Shown: positions 12,240-23,366 of the stretch, piece by piece
Position numbering within the stretch: position 1 is the first letter of the stretch
Layout: every line of letters begins with the position of its first letter
Assembly (NCBI GenBank): GCA_033557685.1
Contig: JAWQRN010000085.1
Coordinates: 1 to 40,138 of the forward strand
Origin: Sperchopsis tessellata
Lineage: Eukaryota; Arthropoda; Insecta; Coleoptera; Hydrophilidae
Length of the DNA: 40,138 bases
Reading direction: 5' to 3'
Made by a program: the position numbers and the translations under genes
The notes under the pieces: generated by a model
Seen by the model: only the letters and a program-made list of their open reading frames with translations
What the model was told of the DNA's origin: nothing
Databases searched by the model: none

Positions 12240-12592
12240 GTTGTTGTTGTGTTTCCTCTGGTAGCTGCTGGCATTGTTATTCTTGTAGTGAAAGGCTTTC
12301 AGTGTTCAGGGTGGAATATATAGGAATCGGGCAGAAAGCACTTAATAAAACAAATAATATTACGCGATTTATATTACAAATATTTTAGAGCGAGACGGAA
12401 TGAGATACGCGAAACAGACAGGAAGACTTCTCGTTGCAAAACTGACCAAAGACGGGTACTTTCGATAGAAGGTAAAAATGGTTCGTGTTCTTAACAATAG
12501 CTAAGTTTTTATGATGGATAATTTGGAAATCCCAGAGAATATAACCGATAACACCCCCTGAAGGCATAACGGCGAATCTAAGTACAATCGTC
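12240..12592 (-). repeat. Possible LTR-retrotransposon terminal fragment
   Basis: In reverse complement this island reads CTTCAGGGGG (a purine-rich tract) followed directly by TGTTATCGGTTATATTCTC, as at a polypurine tract/LTR junction. It later contains a TATATA-like stretch and an ATG frame beginning MPAATRGNTTTTR at its far end. Its GC content is higher than the flanks. No second copy lies in the window, so the LTR reading rests on form alone. Confidence 0.3.
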
Positions 12593-15500
12593 GATAATCT
12601 TAAGCTATTTGGCTATCCTTAGATAATAGATGGATCGTTTTATTAACATAAGGATGGTAGGCATACAAATGGATATTTACTGTCAAGTTACTTCAATCAT
12701 AAGATCTTCTTGGAAATGTGAACATATGTTTACATCCAAATAACTTAATGTTGGGTGTAGAACTACACTTAAAACTTTGTGTTTATTATATAGTAGCTCA
12801 TTTAGAACACTGTTATATACTTTATGATCCAACAATTATGTCAGCATGTTTGATGTAGGACAAGATTCAGACCTCTAATCTATAACATGTTTAGTTCCAA
12901 ACCGTGAACAATATGTGTCTACATTAATAATACCTTTATAATGTTATATAAATACTTAAAAATAAGTAAGCATAATTTTGTATGATTCTATAAACTATAA
13001 AGCACGTATTCATTAGAGAAACATCAATTATAACAGAAGTGCAAATTGATAAAAATGTTAATTTTTTTGCATAGGTAACTCCAATCGTTAAAAAAACTCT
13101 GCTGGCTAACTTACTTTATATAATCGTCGAAGTTTACCTTTTATTATTGAGAACATAAAATGATGATAATGAGTTTACTCAATAAACAAAAAAAACATTC
13201 ACAGGAAGTTAACACGGGCATATATGTCTTAAAACATCAATTTGCAACACTGTTCCCCCACAAACGCAGGTAGATATCCTAAGATATCATTATACTCCCA
13301 TCAGTTAATGCTAAGCATACCATGCTCAAGAATAAATAAATGTTATACAGGCTACAATTTAGATTTTTTTTATTGATGTAATTAGCTCTTCCGAGAACAT
13401 GTAAAAATTAGTTTAGTACTGACAAATATTAAAAATAATATGTCAATCTTCTTACACGCTGGTGACCATGATCGCCATAATTAATTACTTAAAATTTAAG
13501 GTATTATGCTGTAGAGTGAATTTTGCGCTAACTGCAAATTTATACAGGTAAACACCTCTCGTATACGGCTTACATACGACTAATAGCGTACTTTAAAAAG
13601 GCTAATTTACATAAGTAGATTTAGATACACTGCTGAGAGATCATATTCTTAGACGTATCAAAATCGGGAAATGCTTCATGGAAATTTTCCACAAAAACGC
13701 GCCATAGAATATTTCCACTCACTGTTTTCTTGTTTTTCAGCATTTTTAAAATAACTCTCAGTTAGAAAAATATTTTTAATATCAGATACAATATTTGAAA
13801 ATTATCAATAATCAGTGTCTACTCGAATTATAAATTCAAATGATCACCCGGTATATATTAACATTCATGAGCTCATAAAATCATATTCATATTCATTCAC
13901 TTACATACAACTCGTAGATCATTATATCGAAGCCGATTACCATATTCAGTGAAGGTTGAGTTGCATAGGGGAATCATTTACACTGATGAGATATTCCTCG
14001 AAACCTTTAGTAATATGCTGTAATAATGTGGTTGGAAATAAAATGCCAATATTTTTTTAGCAACTGAAGATACATTCAGATACTCAAATTATATAACGTC
14101 GCAGCTTAAAATTTAAAAATTGTAAGAAAAGGAAGCATAATAACTATATTTTATTTAAGAAATTTATCATACATTTTGACATGGTTTTTCTCATGGATCT
14201 GAATTGTGTATGTAATTGTTAAATTTTGAAGCAGTTCAATATTAATGAGGGCAATGACTTAAAACCGCAGGAAGGAGTATAACGATTTGACATTGACATT
14301 ACGCATGTTACATAATAAAATCATACATTTAATAATTTGCGAAAATTGGAGGTCAAATGTACAGATGCTTGATAAATTATGAGGACTTACATTTTGTTAG
14401 TGTTGACACAGGTTCTAATTGACCAATACAATTGTACCATAAATAAACTTTAAAGACTATAAATTTAAATAGCATAATATTTTTAGTACTTTTAACCTTG
14501 TATGATTTTGCACAAAAAATATGCCGATATTCTAGCCATTTTAGTAACGCTTTCAGGTTTGTGAGTCTAATTAGTTTATTTTTTTTAAATGTTTGAATCA
14601 AGGACTATCACATAATTTCAAACAAGTAAAAAAATAGAGTTATCAGTTTCGCCAAAATTATAAATATATATTAATTGCACATTACTAAGTCATCATGTAT
14701 TGCATATTACGAGTTTAGAAACACTGAAAAAAGGTAAGTATATAAAATTAATATATAAAATACATAGTTGTTTCTACTTTGCGACTTTCTCTTTGAGAAC
14801 CTTTAGACTTTGGTAGTGATACAAATACTTTTATGTTAGTTTTTTGTATAAGTTAATAATTTATTTGGATAAGACAAGTAGGTACTAATTTAACAAAAAG
14901 GAAATAATTATAAATCATTTTTGATATCATCCAGCAATATGGAATTAAATCTCTTAACTAAAATAATATGAGTCCCAAGAATATACAAATAGGGTAATTG
15001 CCTGTAGTAACGATTAATACTCTTGTCTGGATATTAAATAAAAAGGACAATAACAACGAAATTGTCATAACACGTACATGCCATTTAATAGAAGTCTTTT
15101 GTAGGTCTCATCAAAATATACCCTTCAAATGAAGGTGTAGCATCCATTAAAAAACAAAAAATTTAAGCCAATAAATTGGCAATCAGATTAAACTAGACTA
15201 GACTAATTAGACAAATGTTTTGTGTTTTCAATTTAAGGGTAACTATATTGAAAATTAATTTTCCGGAATCCTCATGAAATATTGTGCCCAACCTCATTGC
15301 TAAACTAAGAAACTTTCAAAGAAGAAAAACTTATTTTAAAATAATATTGATTTCCTTCTCCCTACACCCTTTCGAGGAATTACTTATTTAGTTACACACC
15401 TATACTTTTGTCATTTAAATATCGCGGGTAAATACTGAAATTGTCAACTTATATAGCACTGCATATCCATGCATGAATAATAGCTGGTTCTGTTTCCGAA

Positions 15501-16319
15501 AGTTATTTTAGAGTAAATTTAATTGTAATCACTACTATTCTTTATGGGGTGATTAGTTTTAGATTGAAATAAAAAATAGCTTATTTATGCTTTAATTGAT
15601 TTTAAACATCATTCGAATAAAATATATTATCTTTTTACATTGAATAAGTCATATTTGAAATTAACAATTTATGTGAGCCCTTTAAATAATTTCAAATTGA
15701 ACTATAGAGCCGAAAAGGTAAATAAAGTTTTTATAAATTTATTTCTCTACTTGTTTATTATTTATAATAAACTCTGGATTTTAATAGATTTAATTTTTCT
15801 TTAAAACTGAAATTTTAAGTAAGAATTGATATAAAATAGAAAGAAGAAAAATAAAAACGGTCACTTAAATATGGTGAGTTATAGAATAAAAAATTAAGTA
15901 CAAAAACATAAGATGAAGACAGGATCAGATTTCTGTATTGAATTTTATATCTATTTTCATTGCTATGGTCAATTATCGACGTCAGTTCGAATACTTTTCT
16001 TGATCGCCTGGGCTGGGCCTCACATCTGTCACTCCACGATTTCTTTATATTTTTATTTTTTTTACAATAATGCTTTAGCAACTCTTAATTTCGTACATAT
16101 TTGACACGTTTTAAACTTTGTCGCCAAAATCGAGATTACCAACCTAAATATTACTTGTCATGTTCGTCTATGTAAATTGAAAAAATATACGATTTACTTA
16201 TAAAATAATGATACACCCTTTGGACTACCTTACTGGTTAGCATGGAAAGCGAGCCTGTGTTACTATGTTATATTGTAAGACATTTTAGTTGGATTGCTAC
16301 ATATTATTTATATATCCGG
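12593..16319. other. Large-intron segment without recognised features
   Basis: Long AT-rich stretch. A small GC-richer patch at about 15975-16045 sits in a weak minus-strand frame (15815-16081) whose residues (WSDRCEAQPRRSRK) suggest a coding relic, but I cannot name it. No tRNA, array or paired repeat found. Confidence 0.5.
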
Positions 16320-18122
16320 TATTATAGCGTCCTGCGCCTACCGGTTCCCAGTCTCCATTGCCTTCTATCGAACCAGTCTCCCAGACGTAAGTCTCGCTCC
16401 GACATGGCTCTCTCCATTCCAGCCAACCATGAAATCCTAGGCCTGCCTCTCTCATTTCTTTCTGGGGGTATCCAGTCCAGCATCTGCTTCGGAATTCTTT
16501 CTACTGGCATTCTCTGGACGTAGCTATACCAGCTTAGTTGTGCCTGCTGAATGTGTTCTATAATTGTTCTTTTGACATCCATTCTTTCGCGTATTCGCGT
16601 ATTCGCGATATTCCTGCTAATCTTCTCCAGAAATCCATTTCCAACGAGAGAAGTTTATTATCAAGTCGTTTATTTAGTTGTTAGGTCTCACAGCCATAAA
16701 TGACAACACTTCTGAAAGTCACATTAAAAAGGTCTCTTTTTCGTTATTTAGAAATGCCTTTGATAATTCGATTTATCTTTCAGTTCTCCCATTGGTTTTA
16801 ATTTGGGTCCCCATATAGATATATTTATCGCATGAGTTGGTGTCTCTTCCATCCTCTAAAATCAGGTCATCATTTTCTCCTCCAATGCACATATATTTTG
16901 TCTTTGACATATTTACTGACATGCCCCACTTTTCATAGTCGTTGATTAGTCTTCTAGCCATGAATTCTAGATGTTCTTTATCTTGAGCGAAGATTTTTCT
17001 GGGCATCTGCAAAATGCAGAGTGTACAGCGTCATCTCTTCAGTATTCCTCTTCTACCAGTTTTTTTCCGTTCGCTCGACTCATAGTGCTACTTACCGATA
17101 TGCATCTATAATTTGTGCAGTTGTCTTTAGGTCCTTTTTTGTGGATGGGTGTGATCCAAGCCTCTTTCAAAACTACAGGGATTTCGCTTCCAACTACAAA
17201 TCTTTGGAATAGTTTTGTTAACATACATATTAACTTGTTTGTCCCATTTTTTAGAAGTTCAGCTGGAATTTTCTCCGGACCGCTGGCTCTTTTCTGCTTC
17301 ATAGTTCTTACAATGTGTCTTACTTGCTTTTCAGTAATATTTATTTCGGGTCCGTGAATTTGATATTTTCTTGGTGATGAGTTGAGATATTCCTGTCTGC
17401 ACTATGATAGTGCTTCTTCCACTTGTTTATACTTATCAATGATATGTGTGTTCAGTTCCATGCCTCAGATGATCTCTTACCTCCCAGCTCTTTGCACTTT
17501 CTGTCCCATGTACTGTTTCTATTCACGGAAATTATTCTTTTTTATATTTTGAACGTTCCTGTTGGTACCCTGCTTTGTCTTCATCTTCCTTTGTATTCAG
17601 TCATCTCTCATATGCTGTCTGTTAAATTTTCTTCTGTTTATCGAGTTATTTTTTCCATGTTATAGAGCTATTCTTCCTACTTTTGTTCTGTTCTCTTCCT
17701 AAGGCTTCATATGTTGCTGCTTTCATCGACGATATTATATACTGTGTGCTAGAATTTAGGGTTACTAGCTCATCGATCAGTTTTGGATCGAGACGGTTTT
17801 AATACATGATCTTCGTAGAATCCATTCAAGTTGTATTGACGGTTATTGATTTTTTTCTTGGGGCTTCGATGTTAGGAGTGTAAGATCTATTAAAGGGGAT
17901 GTTTATCTCGGCATTAATCAATTAGTGGCCTGAACCACACTCTATATCTCGATTCACTCTTGTATCTTAGACGATCCAATTGGTTTTTTGTTTTATTACG
18001 ATATAGTCTGTTATTGATTTAAGTTTTCTAGTTTGCTAATGACATGTGAACTTGTGTATGTCATTGTGTTTGTAGAACCCGTTAAATATGTTTAGTTCAT
18101 TTTGTGCGCAGACATATTCGAA
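16320..18122 (-). mobile_element. RTE-like APE-type LINE, 5'-truncated and internally deleted
   Basis: Pieces of one LINE polyprotein occur in order on the minus strand. Endonuclease C-terminal part, 18115-17890: NIF..FYKHNDIHKFT, then KSITDYIVIKQKTNWIV and ECGSGHYLINAEINIPF-like sequence, matching SI.DY.I and GSDH.L. RT start, 17385-17039: RASGPEKIPAELLKNG, LKEAWITPIHKKGPKDNCTN and YR.IS.SSTMSR. Palm and thumb, 17012-16773: LEFMARRLINDYEKWGMSVN and SKTKYMCIGG. C-terminal tail, 16582-16322: QQAQLSWYSYVQRMPVERIP then RGRPRISW. Most of the RT between the IS..S block and the active-site box is deleted at about 17012-17040. The element ends near 16320 with little 3' sequence. It is dead and lies antisense to the host gene. 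Confidence 0.8.
16322..17390 (-). pseudogene. LINE reverse transcriptase remnant
   Basis: RT fragments of the LINE above. The active-site region survives as LHFADAQ, where the family has (Y/F)ADD. The second aspartate is lost and a frameshift lies immediately after it, before IFAQDKEHLEFM. The fingers part (17302-17039) joins the active-site box with most of the palm missing, so the enzyme could not polymerise. The tail with PKQMLDWIPPERNERGRPR is the well-known C-terminal motif of this LINE group in insects. The forward-strand frames at 17115-17357 and 16242-16523 are shadows. Confidence 0.8.
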
Positions 18123-19951
18123 ATATTATAAATCTATTATGCATCACGGGCTTGCTAGATACCACGACCTCACAAATTTTTGATTGGCTTTCACTAGCCT
18201 TAATTTGAAAGCTAACGATAACATTGTTTTTTTATTTGCATAAAGTATTAATTCAAAAGGAAAGGATTAAATTACCATACGTCAGTCCATTAAACTCTAC
18301 AATAGTGAAATTCATTGAAAATTTTAAATAGGATGTTACGGAAACTCATAAACAATGATATCTGCACTGTAATGTAATTTTGCGATACTCTCCATGTGAG
18401 GTACAATTACTTTTATAAAAAAATAAATTATAATTGACTATATAAGATAAGTTTTCTGGCTGACTGTAAACTTTGGAGCATATCAAAATACAACAATATA
18501 ACTGTGCTTAAACCATACTTGATCATTCAGCGAACAATCAGATGCACGATTTAATTTATTCTAAAAAACTCATACTTAAATTTGGAATGCTAGACTATCT
18601 GTAATGATTTGATACTTTTTGTAACAATCATTATTTTGAAACTCTATATGCATTATTTTATTTATAATGTGCTATGCAGATATATCTAAATCACACAAAA
18701 ATATGTATTTCAAACTGCAACAAATTATTATTGTATGTTAAAATTATTGCATATCTCTACTGTTAACATATAATATTTAATACGTTGGTGAAATGGGAAA
18801 TTATTTTATTATTAATAATTTATTTTCAGGTTACAGAATTATTAGTAATTGTTAATTATTGCACATCATATTAATATATTTAGGAACCAATAATAATTAA
18901 AAAATACTAAAAAGTAGATACATAATCTTAATTTCACAAAAGTCACTTTTTCCTATAATTGCTAAAATGTTAAATACTAAATAGATTAAAAAACCAATTT
19001 AAAATGTTATTGTACGTTTTATAAGTAATTGTCTTCTTATATCTTTGTAAATTAAACATTTCCATTGATACACAAAGATGATAACTGTATTTTCAGATGC
19101 AGTAACGAACAAATCAATCAGAATTTATAACATATTATCACGCACTGCGAGACTGTTTTTTCCACAATAAAATTTATCTAACAGGTTAAAGTCTCATCGT
19201 TTTAATTTCTATTATTTAGTTACAGAAAGCCTTGAGTCTTATCAAAAATAATAAAATTTCTTGGTAGCAGATAAATGTATTATGTTTACTTGTTAAGAAT
19301 AATTGACATTCTTAGTACGACAGACTTCGTATCGTCATGCGACAGCAAATTTAAATTGCATACTGCTGTTTGCAATGAATTGCAAACATTTTTGTGTTTT
19401 TAAGAATTACAAAAAAATGTAAAATATAGCGTCAAAAGCTGTTTACATTTATCCTCGAAATGGGGATTTTACATTCCCGAAACTTTAAAACGTATTGTCA
19501 CGTCTAAATATTGAAATTTTTAACTCTTATCTTTTAAAATATAGAGGTTAAAAAATCTTGTATAATTTCAAACTAATTCATGGCATTTGTTTGAAACAAT
19601 GGCAAAAACTACATTTTAGTATAGCATTTAAAATTTTACTAATTTATTCATAAAGGAACTTTTCACATGTTTAATACCAGTGACAAAAATTAAAAATATT
19701 TCCCTATTTTAATTTAATAGAAAAGAAAACATCATATGATTCGAATAAATATGAATACTCATATTTCAAAATATTTACCGTTGGTAGTTGGGTAGAGTAA
19801 AAAAATATATTCTTATAACTAATTATTGCAAATTATTATTGCTTTCATTTCATAAATTTGACATCAATAACTACACTACTAACGGTGTGGTGTGCAGTAT
19901 CATAATTTGGCGTGATAGGCTCATACTTGCTTGAGGAGAAAGGCGTAACCT
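18123..19951. other. Large-intron segment without recognised features
   Basis: AT-rich intronic DNA between the LINE and the Penelope foldback. I see no coding signature, paired repeat or RNA gene. Confidence 0.5.
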
Positions 19952-20314
19952 ACGGCCATCATCAGATCGGCTAGTCAGAGACCTAGCTAGCGAATAACTT
20001 AGGTTGGTCAAGTGATGGAATTATATATTCTCTGCTACTGTAACCTGCATGGTGATTGGTGAGTTTGGTGTAAGCGTGTGTTGTGGTTGGCGCATTAGGT
20101 TTTGGGGGCGTGTCCTATTGGCATCGTGCATTTTTACGGCTGAAACTCGGTTTATCAAGAACTGGCTTCCACGAGGAAGGTAAGCGTAAACCATCATCTC
20201 GGGTATTCATACAATTCGGTCGTTTTTCAATTTCTATAGCTTCCCGTAAAGTTCGGTGTTTGAAGTATATTTCACTCGAAATTATTTTTGTGTCCTGCAA
20301 CTTTATTCTACACA
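19952..20314 (-). mobile_element. Penelope-like element 3' fragment, left arm of a foldback
   Basis: The minus strand encodes a Penelope-like C-terminus after the GIY-YIG endonuclease: IYFKHRTLREAIEIEKRPNC, then MNTRDDGLRLPSSWKPVL. The R.REA.EI.K(H/R)P..N...DG..L...W.P.L pattern is characteristic. It is followed by untranslated sequence that also occurs in the right arm, including CTCTGACTAGCCGATCTGAT (in reverse complement) near 19960-19985. The fragment faces the right arm with only about a dozen bases between them. It is truncated after the start of the ribozyme-like motif, so only the right arm keeps that motif whole. Confidence 0.7.
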
Positions 20315-20325
20315 CCAGGAAAAAC

Positions 20326-20670
20326 GGGCACAAAATAAATTTAACAAAAGGACACACAAACAATTTCGCCTGAAATATACTTAAAAAACCGAAATTTAGG
20401 GGAAGCTGTAGAAATTGAAAAACGACCGAATTGTATGAATACAATGCGTTTACCTTCCACGTGGAAGCCAGTCATTGGTAAATCGAGTTTCCGAATGCGC
20501 CAATCACAACACACACTTACACCAAACTCACCAATCACCATGCAGGATACAATAGCAGAGAATATATAAGTCCATCAATGGACTAACCTAAGGCATTCAC
20601 TCGCTATGTCTCTGACTAGCCGATCTGATGATGGCCGAAGGATGTCGGCCGAAAGCTTATCATAAAGCTC
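20326..20670 (+). mobile_element. Penelope-like element 3' fragment, right arm of a foldback
   Basis: An inverted, diverged copy of the left arm. The plus strand reads IYLKNRNLGEAVEIEKRPNC then MNTMRLPSTWKPVIGKSSF, ending at a stop before GTCCATCAATGGAC. It lacks about 40 bases present in the left arm, including the DDG residues. After the stop, the shared 3' sequence leads into the hammerhead-like motif and then a (TA)n tract. Penelope-like elements are retroelements with an RT and usually a GIY-YIG endonuclease; only the last about 60 residues remain here. Confidence 0.7.
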
Positions 20671-20679
20671 GTTCTCAGA
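20611..20679 (+). ncRNA. Candidate hammerhead ribozyme of a Penelope-like element
   Basis: Conserved core parts appear in the right order. CTGATGA is at 20625-20631. A perfect 6-bp stem II follows (GGCCGA 20633-20638 with TCGGCC 20645-20650), then GAAA at 20651-20654. A short stem III (GCTT 20655-20658 with AAGC 20665-20668) is followed by TC at 20669-20670, the expected cleavage position. Stem I is the weak point: only GAT/GTT pairs next to the core, with an outer TCTGA (20611-20615) / TCAGA (20675-20679) helix across an internal loop. Penelope-like elements are known to carry hammerhead motifs, which supports the reading. Activity is unproven. Confidence 0.55.
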
Positions 20680-20725
20680 ACGAAGAAGCACATACGTGGG
20701 ATAAAACCCGAAAATCAACTGTTGC

Positions 20726-20728
<3 letters not shown>

Positions 20729-20774
<46 letters not shown>
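20729..20774. repeat. (TA)n microsatellite at the end of the Penelope fragment
   Basis: About 23 TA units. Frames through it (YIYIYI peptides) are artefacts. Confidence 0.95.
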
Positions 20775-20777
<3 letters not shown>

Positions 20778-21520
20778 GTATATATTTATACACACATACA
20801 GGTTCGTATTTTTAAAGCTATTGTGACGATTAAGTGTCCTTTAGCGGATATTTAAAGAGCGAGCGGTGCCACCTATTATTTATTGTTATTGTTCAACAAA
20901 TTGATATCTAATAACAATTTGTTAAGACCTTTTTGTTGTTAAATATGCCTTTGTCGTGCTAGGGTATCTAGCTTTCACAAATTATAGAAAAACAAAACTA
21001 TAATAACATTATTCCTCTATATTATATTCGTTACATGTCCAACTAGAAACAATAACGAAAACATCTTGCGCAATACTGATTTTATTAATATGCTTATTGC
21101 AATGCCTATTTGCACATTTTATTTTACCGGGTATTCAAGTCTCACTGACCAAATTTATTATTGTTTCTAAGAAAAGTGTGAAATTTGTCACGTACGAAAT
21201 TTCAGAGAAACGAGTATTAAAATGTTGTTGTGTCATTCAGCGGTTCAACTTAATTTACGTTCGAATAATTCCTTGATTCGTATTTTTTTCAATTTTTGTA
21301 GCCTATGTGTATATGTAGTTTTGGTTTGGCTTCATTACAGTTTAGCAACACTACTTTTACTAGTTCTATTGTGTCTATTTTCAAATATCTGTTCTATTTA
21401 GCTTAACCTATTCATTTCCTTCCCTTATTCGTATTTGCTTACACAAATTCTTTCACCAATCGTTTTTCGCCCATACGTTGAACATGTCACACTTACTCAT
21501 TAAGCATTTGCTAATTATAT
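20775..21520. other. Intronic segment between the Penelope fragment and the LTR element
   Basis: No gene seen. A perfect 9-bp inverted repeat (AACAAATTG / CAATTTGTT at about 20895-20923) could form a small hairpin. Confidence 0.5.
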
Positions 21521-22081
21521 TGTCATAAAACGAAGGGTTGTTGTTGATTTAATCAATAAATTAGTCATAAAGTTAGGTGTTGTTAGTGAATAAAAGAGTT
21601 CACCTGAAACTTCAAAAAAATATATATTTTTTTAAAATATAGAATTCAATTACAATAACAATGAAGGTACAGATACAAATGGTGCATATCGAAATAAGGC
21701 ATACTATATAATAATACAACTAACCATAAAAATCGACCATGAACAAACAGCAATTTTTTTATACGTATACATCTATAAATAATAATAATAATAAAGTTCT
21801 ATAGTTGAATATACATTTGTATGTAAATTAATATGCCACCTGAATGAATTAGAAGGCTTAGCTAAAATTGCAGCCATGGTCATCTGGATTCGGCTGGTAG
21901 TATTTTGCGTCATCAAACTTATTGCCTCCTACAACTGACGGTTTAATCTGGAAAATTGAATAGAAAAATACAATTATTTGGGGAATGGATTAAAGTAGTG
22001 TTGTGGGGTGGCCACACAGAAAAAAAGCTAAATGAAAAGTTTGAACAAAAAATTAGACAGCGCAAGTTTGAACAATAATAC

Positions 22082-22290
22082 TCATTTTTTAAGACTTCTG
22101 AGGAGTTAAAAAAATTCAAAGGTGAGGTATCCCCCGTGCCCCTTTCAAAGGTGCAATAGAAGATTAAAGAATTGGAGTATTTGTCGAAGGAACAAACTCA
22201 TGCTTTCGAACGATGGGTTTATAAACCTTTGAGTGGTGTATTATTCTTTTCGTTGGCATTGTCTAAAGTTGTCACCCTTCACTGGTAACT
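22082..22290 (+). other. Short coding-like stretch of unknown origin
   Basis: One plus-strand frame reads FFKTSEELKKFKGEVSPVPL, then after a single stop KIKELEYLSKEQTHAFERW and further hydrophobic residues to VVTLHW. Composition is protein-like and unlike the surrounding AT-rich DNA. I do not recognise the family. It lies inside the bounds of the deleted LTR element, in the opposite orientation to its integrase, so it may be a fragment of yet another insertion or may be chance. Confidence 0.25.
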
Positions 22291-22529
22291 TCTTGCTTAC
22301 TCTTCCCGGTGTTCTTTTTATTTCAACCTCTAAACTGCGTTGGCCTGCATTTCCACTAGTTTAAAACCTAAAACCATTATTTCTTGACACTCTTATTCTG
22401 AATCCTATGTACAAAAACCTGCAAGAATATATTGAAAGTACAATAAAGTGAATATAATCAAAGTGAGTTTAAACTAACTACGTGTATTTCTCCCTGCGAA
22501 TTATATTATTAAAGACTACCTTATGTGTC

Positions 22530-23190
22530 CTGGTTTACCGAGATGGGTTCCGGGGTCCAGGTATCATAGTAAGGTAATATACTACTGACATGGACATCTA
22601 CTTTACTTTTGGATGATGGCCCATTTGGATTCGCTTTCTTTTCCCAAAATATAGTAAGGTTCAAACCATCGAGATATTAGCTTTTCACCTTTTCCTATCT
22701 TTCTTATAGGGATAAACACTTTCACTTTATCTCCCTCTTCGTACATTACATGTCTATGTTATTCATTATACTGCAGTTTGTCAATTTTTTATTGTGCCTG
22801 AATGTTTTCTATCGCATTACTATGAACTTTTAAGAAAATTTCCCGAATCCCCAGTACATATGTTGAATACTGAGATTCCAGCATCTGAGCGTCTGCAGGA
22901 AAGATTGGTTCTCTCCCATACACTAGCATGAATGGCGAGACTTTAGTTGTCTCTTGTCTACCAGTATTATATTCCCACGTGATATGCAGCAAAAACTCTG
23001 ACCAGTCTGTCTGTTTAGTACTGGTGTACATCGATAACATTGTTTGCTTAATCGTTCTGTCACTCCATTGCATTGAGAATGATAGGATCTCTCTCCTACT
23101 ATTTTTGCTTGAAAACATTTCCCTCTATCACTAAGCAGAATTCTAGGGACATCGTTTCCATAAGAATTTCGCTACTGATTCAGTGTTACC
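22530..23190 (-). pseudogene. Ty3/gypsy integrase remnant
   Basis: The minus strand reads ESVAKFLWK and PRILLSDRGKCFQAKIV (integrase core, catalytic D in SDRG). It continues with GVTERLSK, LSMYTSTKQTDWSEFLLHIT, YNTGRQETTKVSPFMLVYGR and EPIFPADA. It then shows a C-terminal segment EGDKVKVFIPIRKIGKGEKL, with VDVHVS..LPYYDTW near 22590-22560 (family D.VHV.R.KPY). This is the order in Ty3/gypsy integrases. The start of integrase, RNase H, RT, protease and gag are all missing: the integrase begins about 25 bases from the right LTR. Frameshifts occur near 23120 and 22790. It cannot be functional. Confidence 0.8.
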
Positions 23191-23210
23191 ATTACCCGGC
23201 ACCTCCAGCA
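23191..23210 (-). other. Possible primer-binding site of the gypsy-type element
   Basis: In reverse complement, the LTR end (TTTATGACA) is followed two bases later by TGGAGGTGCCGGGTAA. This TGG-initial sequence has the form of a complement to a tRNA 3' CCA end. The tRNA is not identified. Confidence 0.4.
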
Positions 23211-23366
23211 TGTCATAAAGTTAAGGGTTGTTGTTGATTTAATCAATAAATTTGTCATAAAGCAAGGGGTTGTTAGTGGTTTAAAGAGTTCACTCGAAAC
23301 ATTAACAAAATATATTTTTTTCAAATATGAATAAATTCAATTACAATACAATGAATATACAGATCC

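Noticed and set aside
17021..17665. Several plus-strand frames of 60-90 residues
   Set aside because: They are antisense to the RTE-like LINE coding blocks, whose minus-strand motifs are specific.
19960..19985. A second hammerhead motif in the left Penelope arm
   Set aside because: CTGATGA is present in reverse complement, but the sequence diverges within stem II and the GAAA and stem III parts are missing.
20575..20855. Open frames encoding IYIYIY peptides at (TA)n tracts (also 25592-25774 and 39886-40113)
   Set aside because: They are translations of dinucleotide repeats with no protein features.
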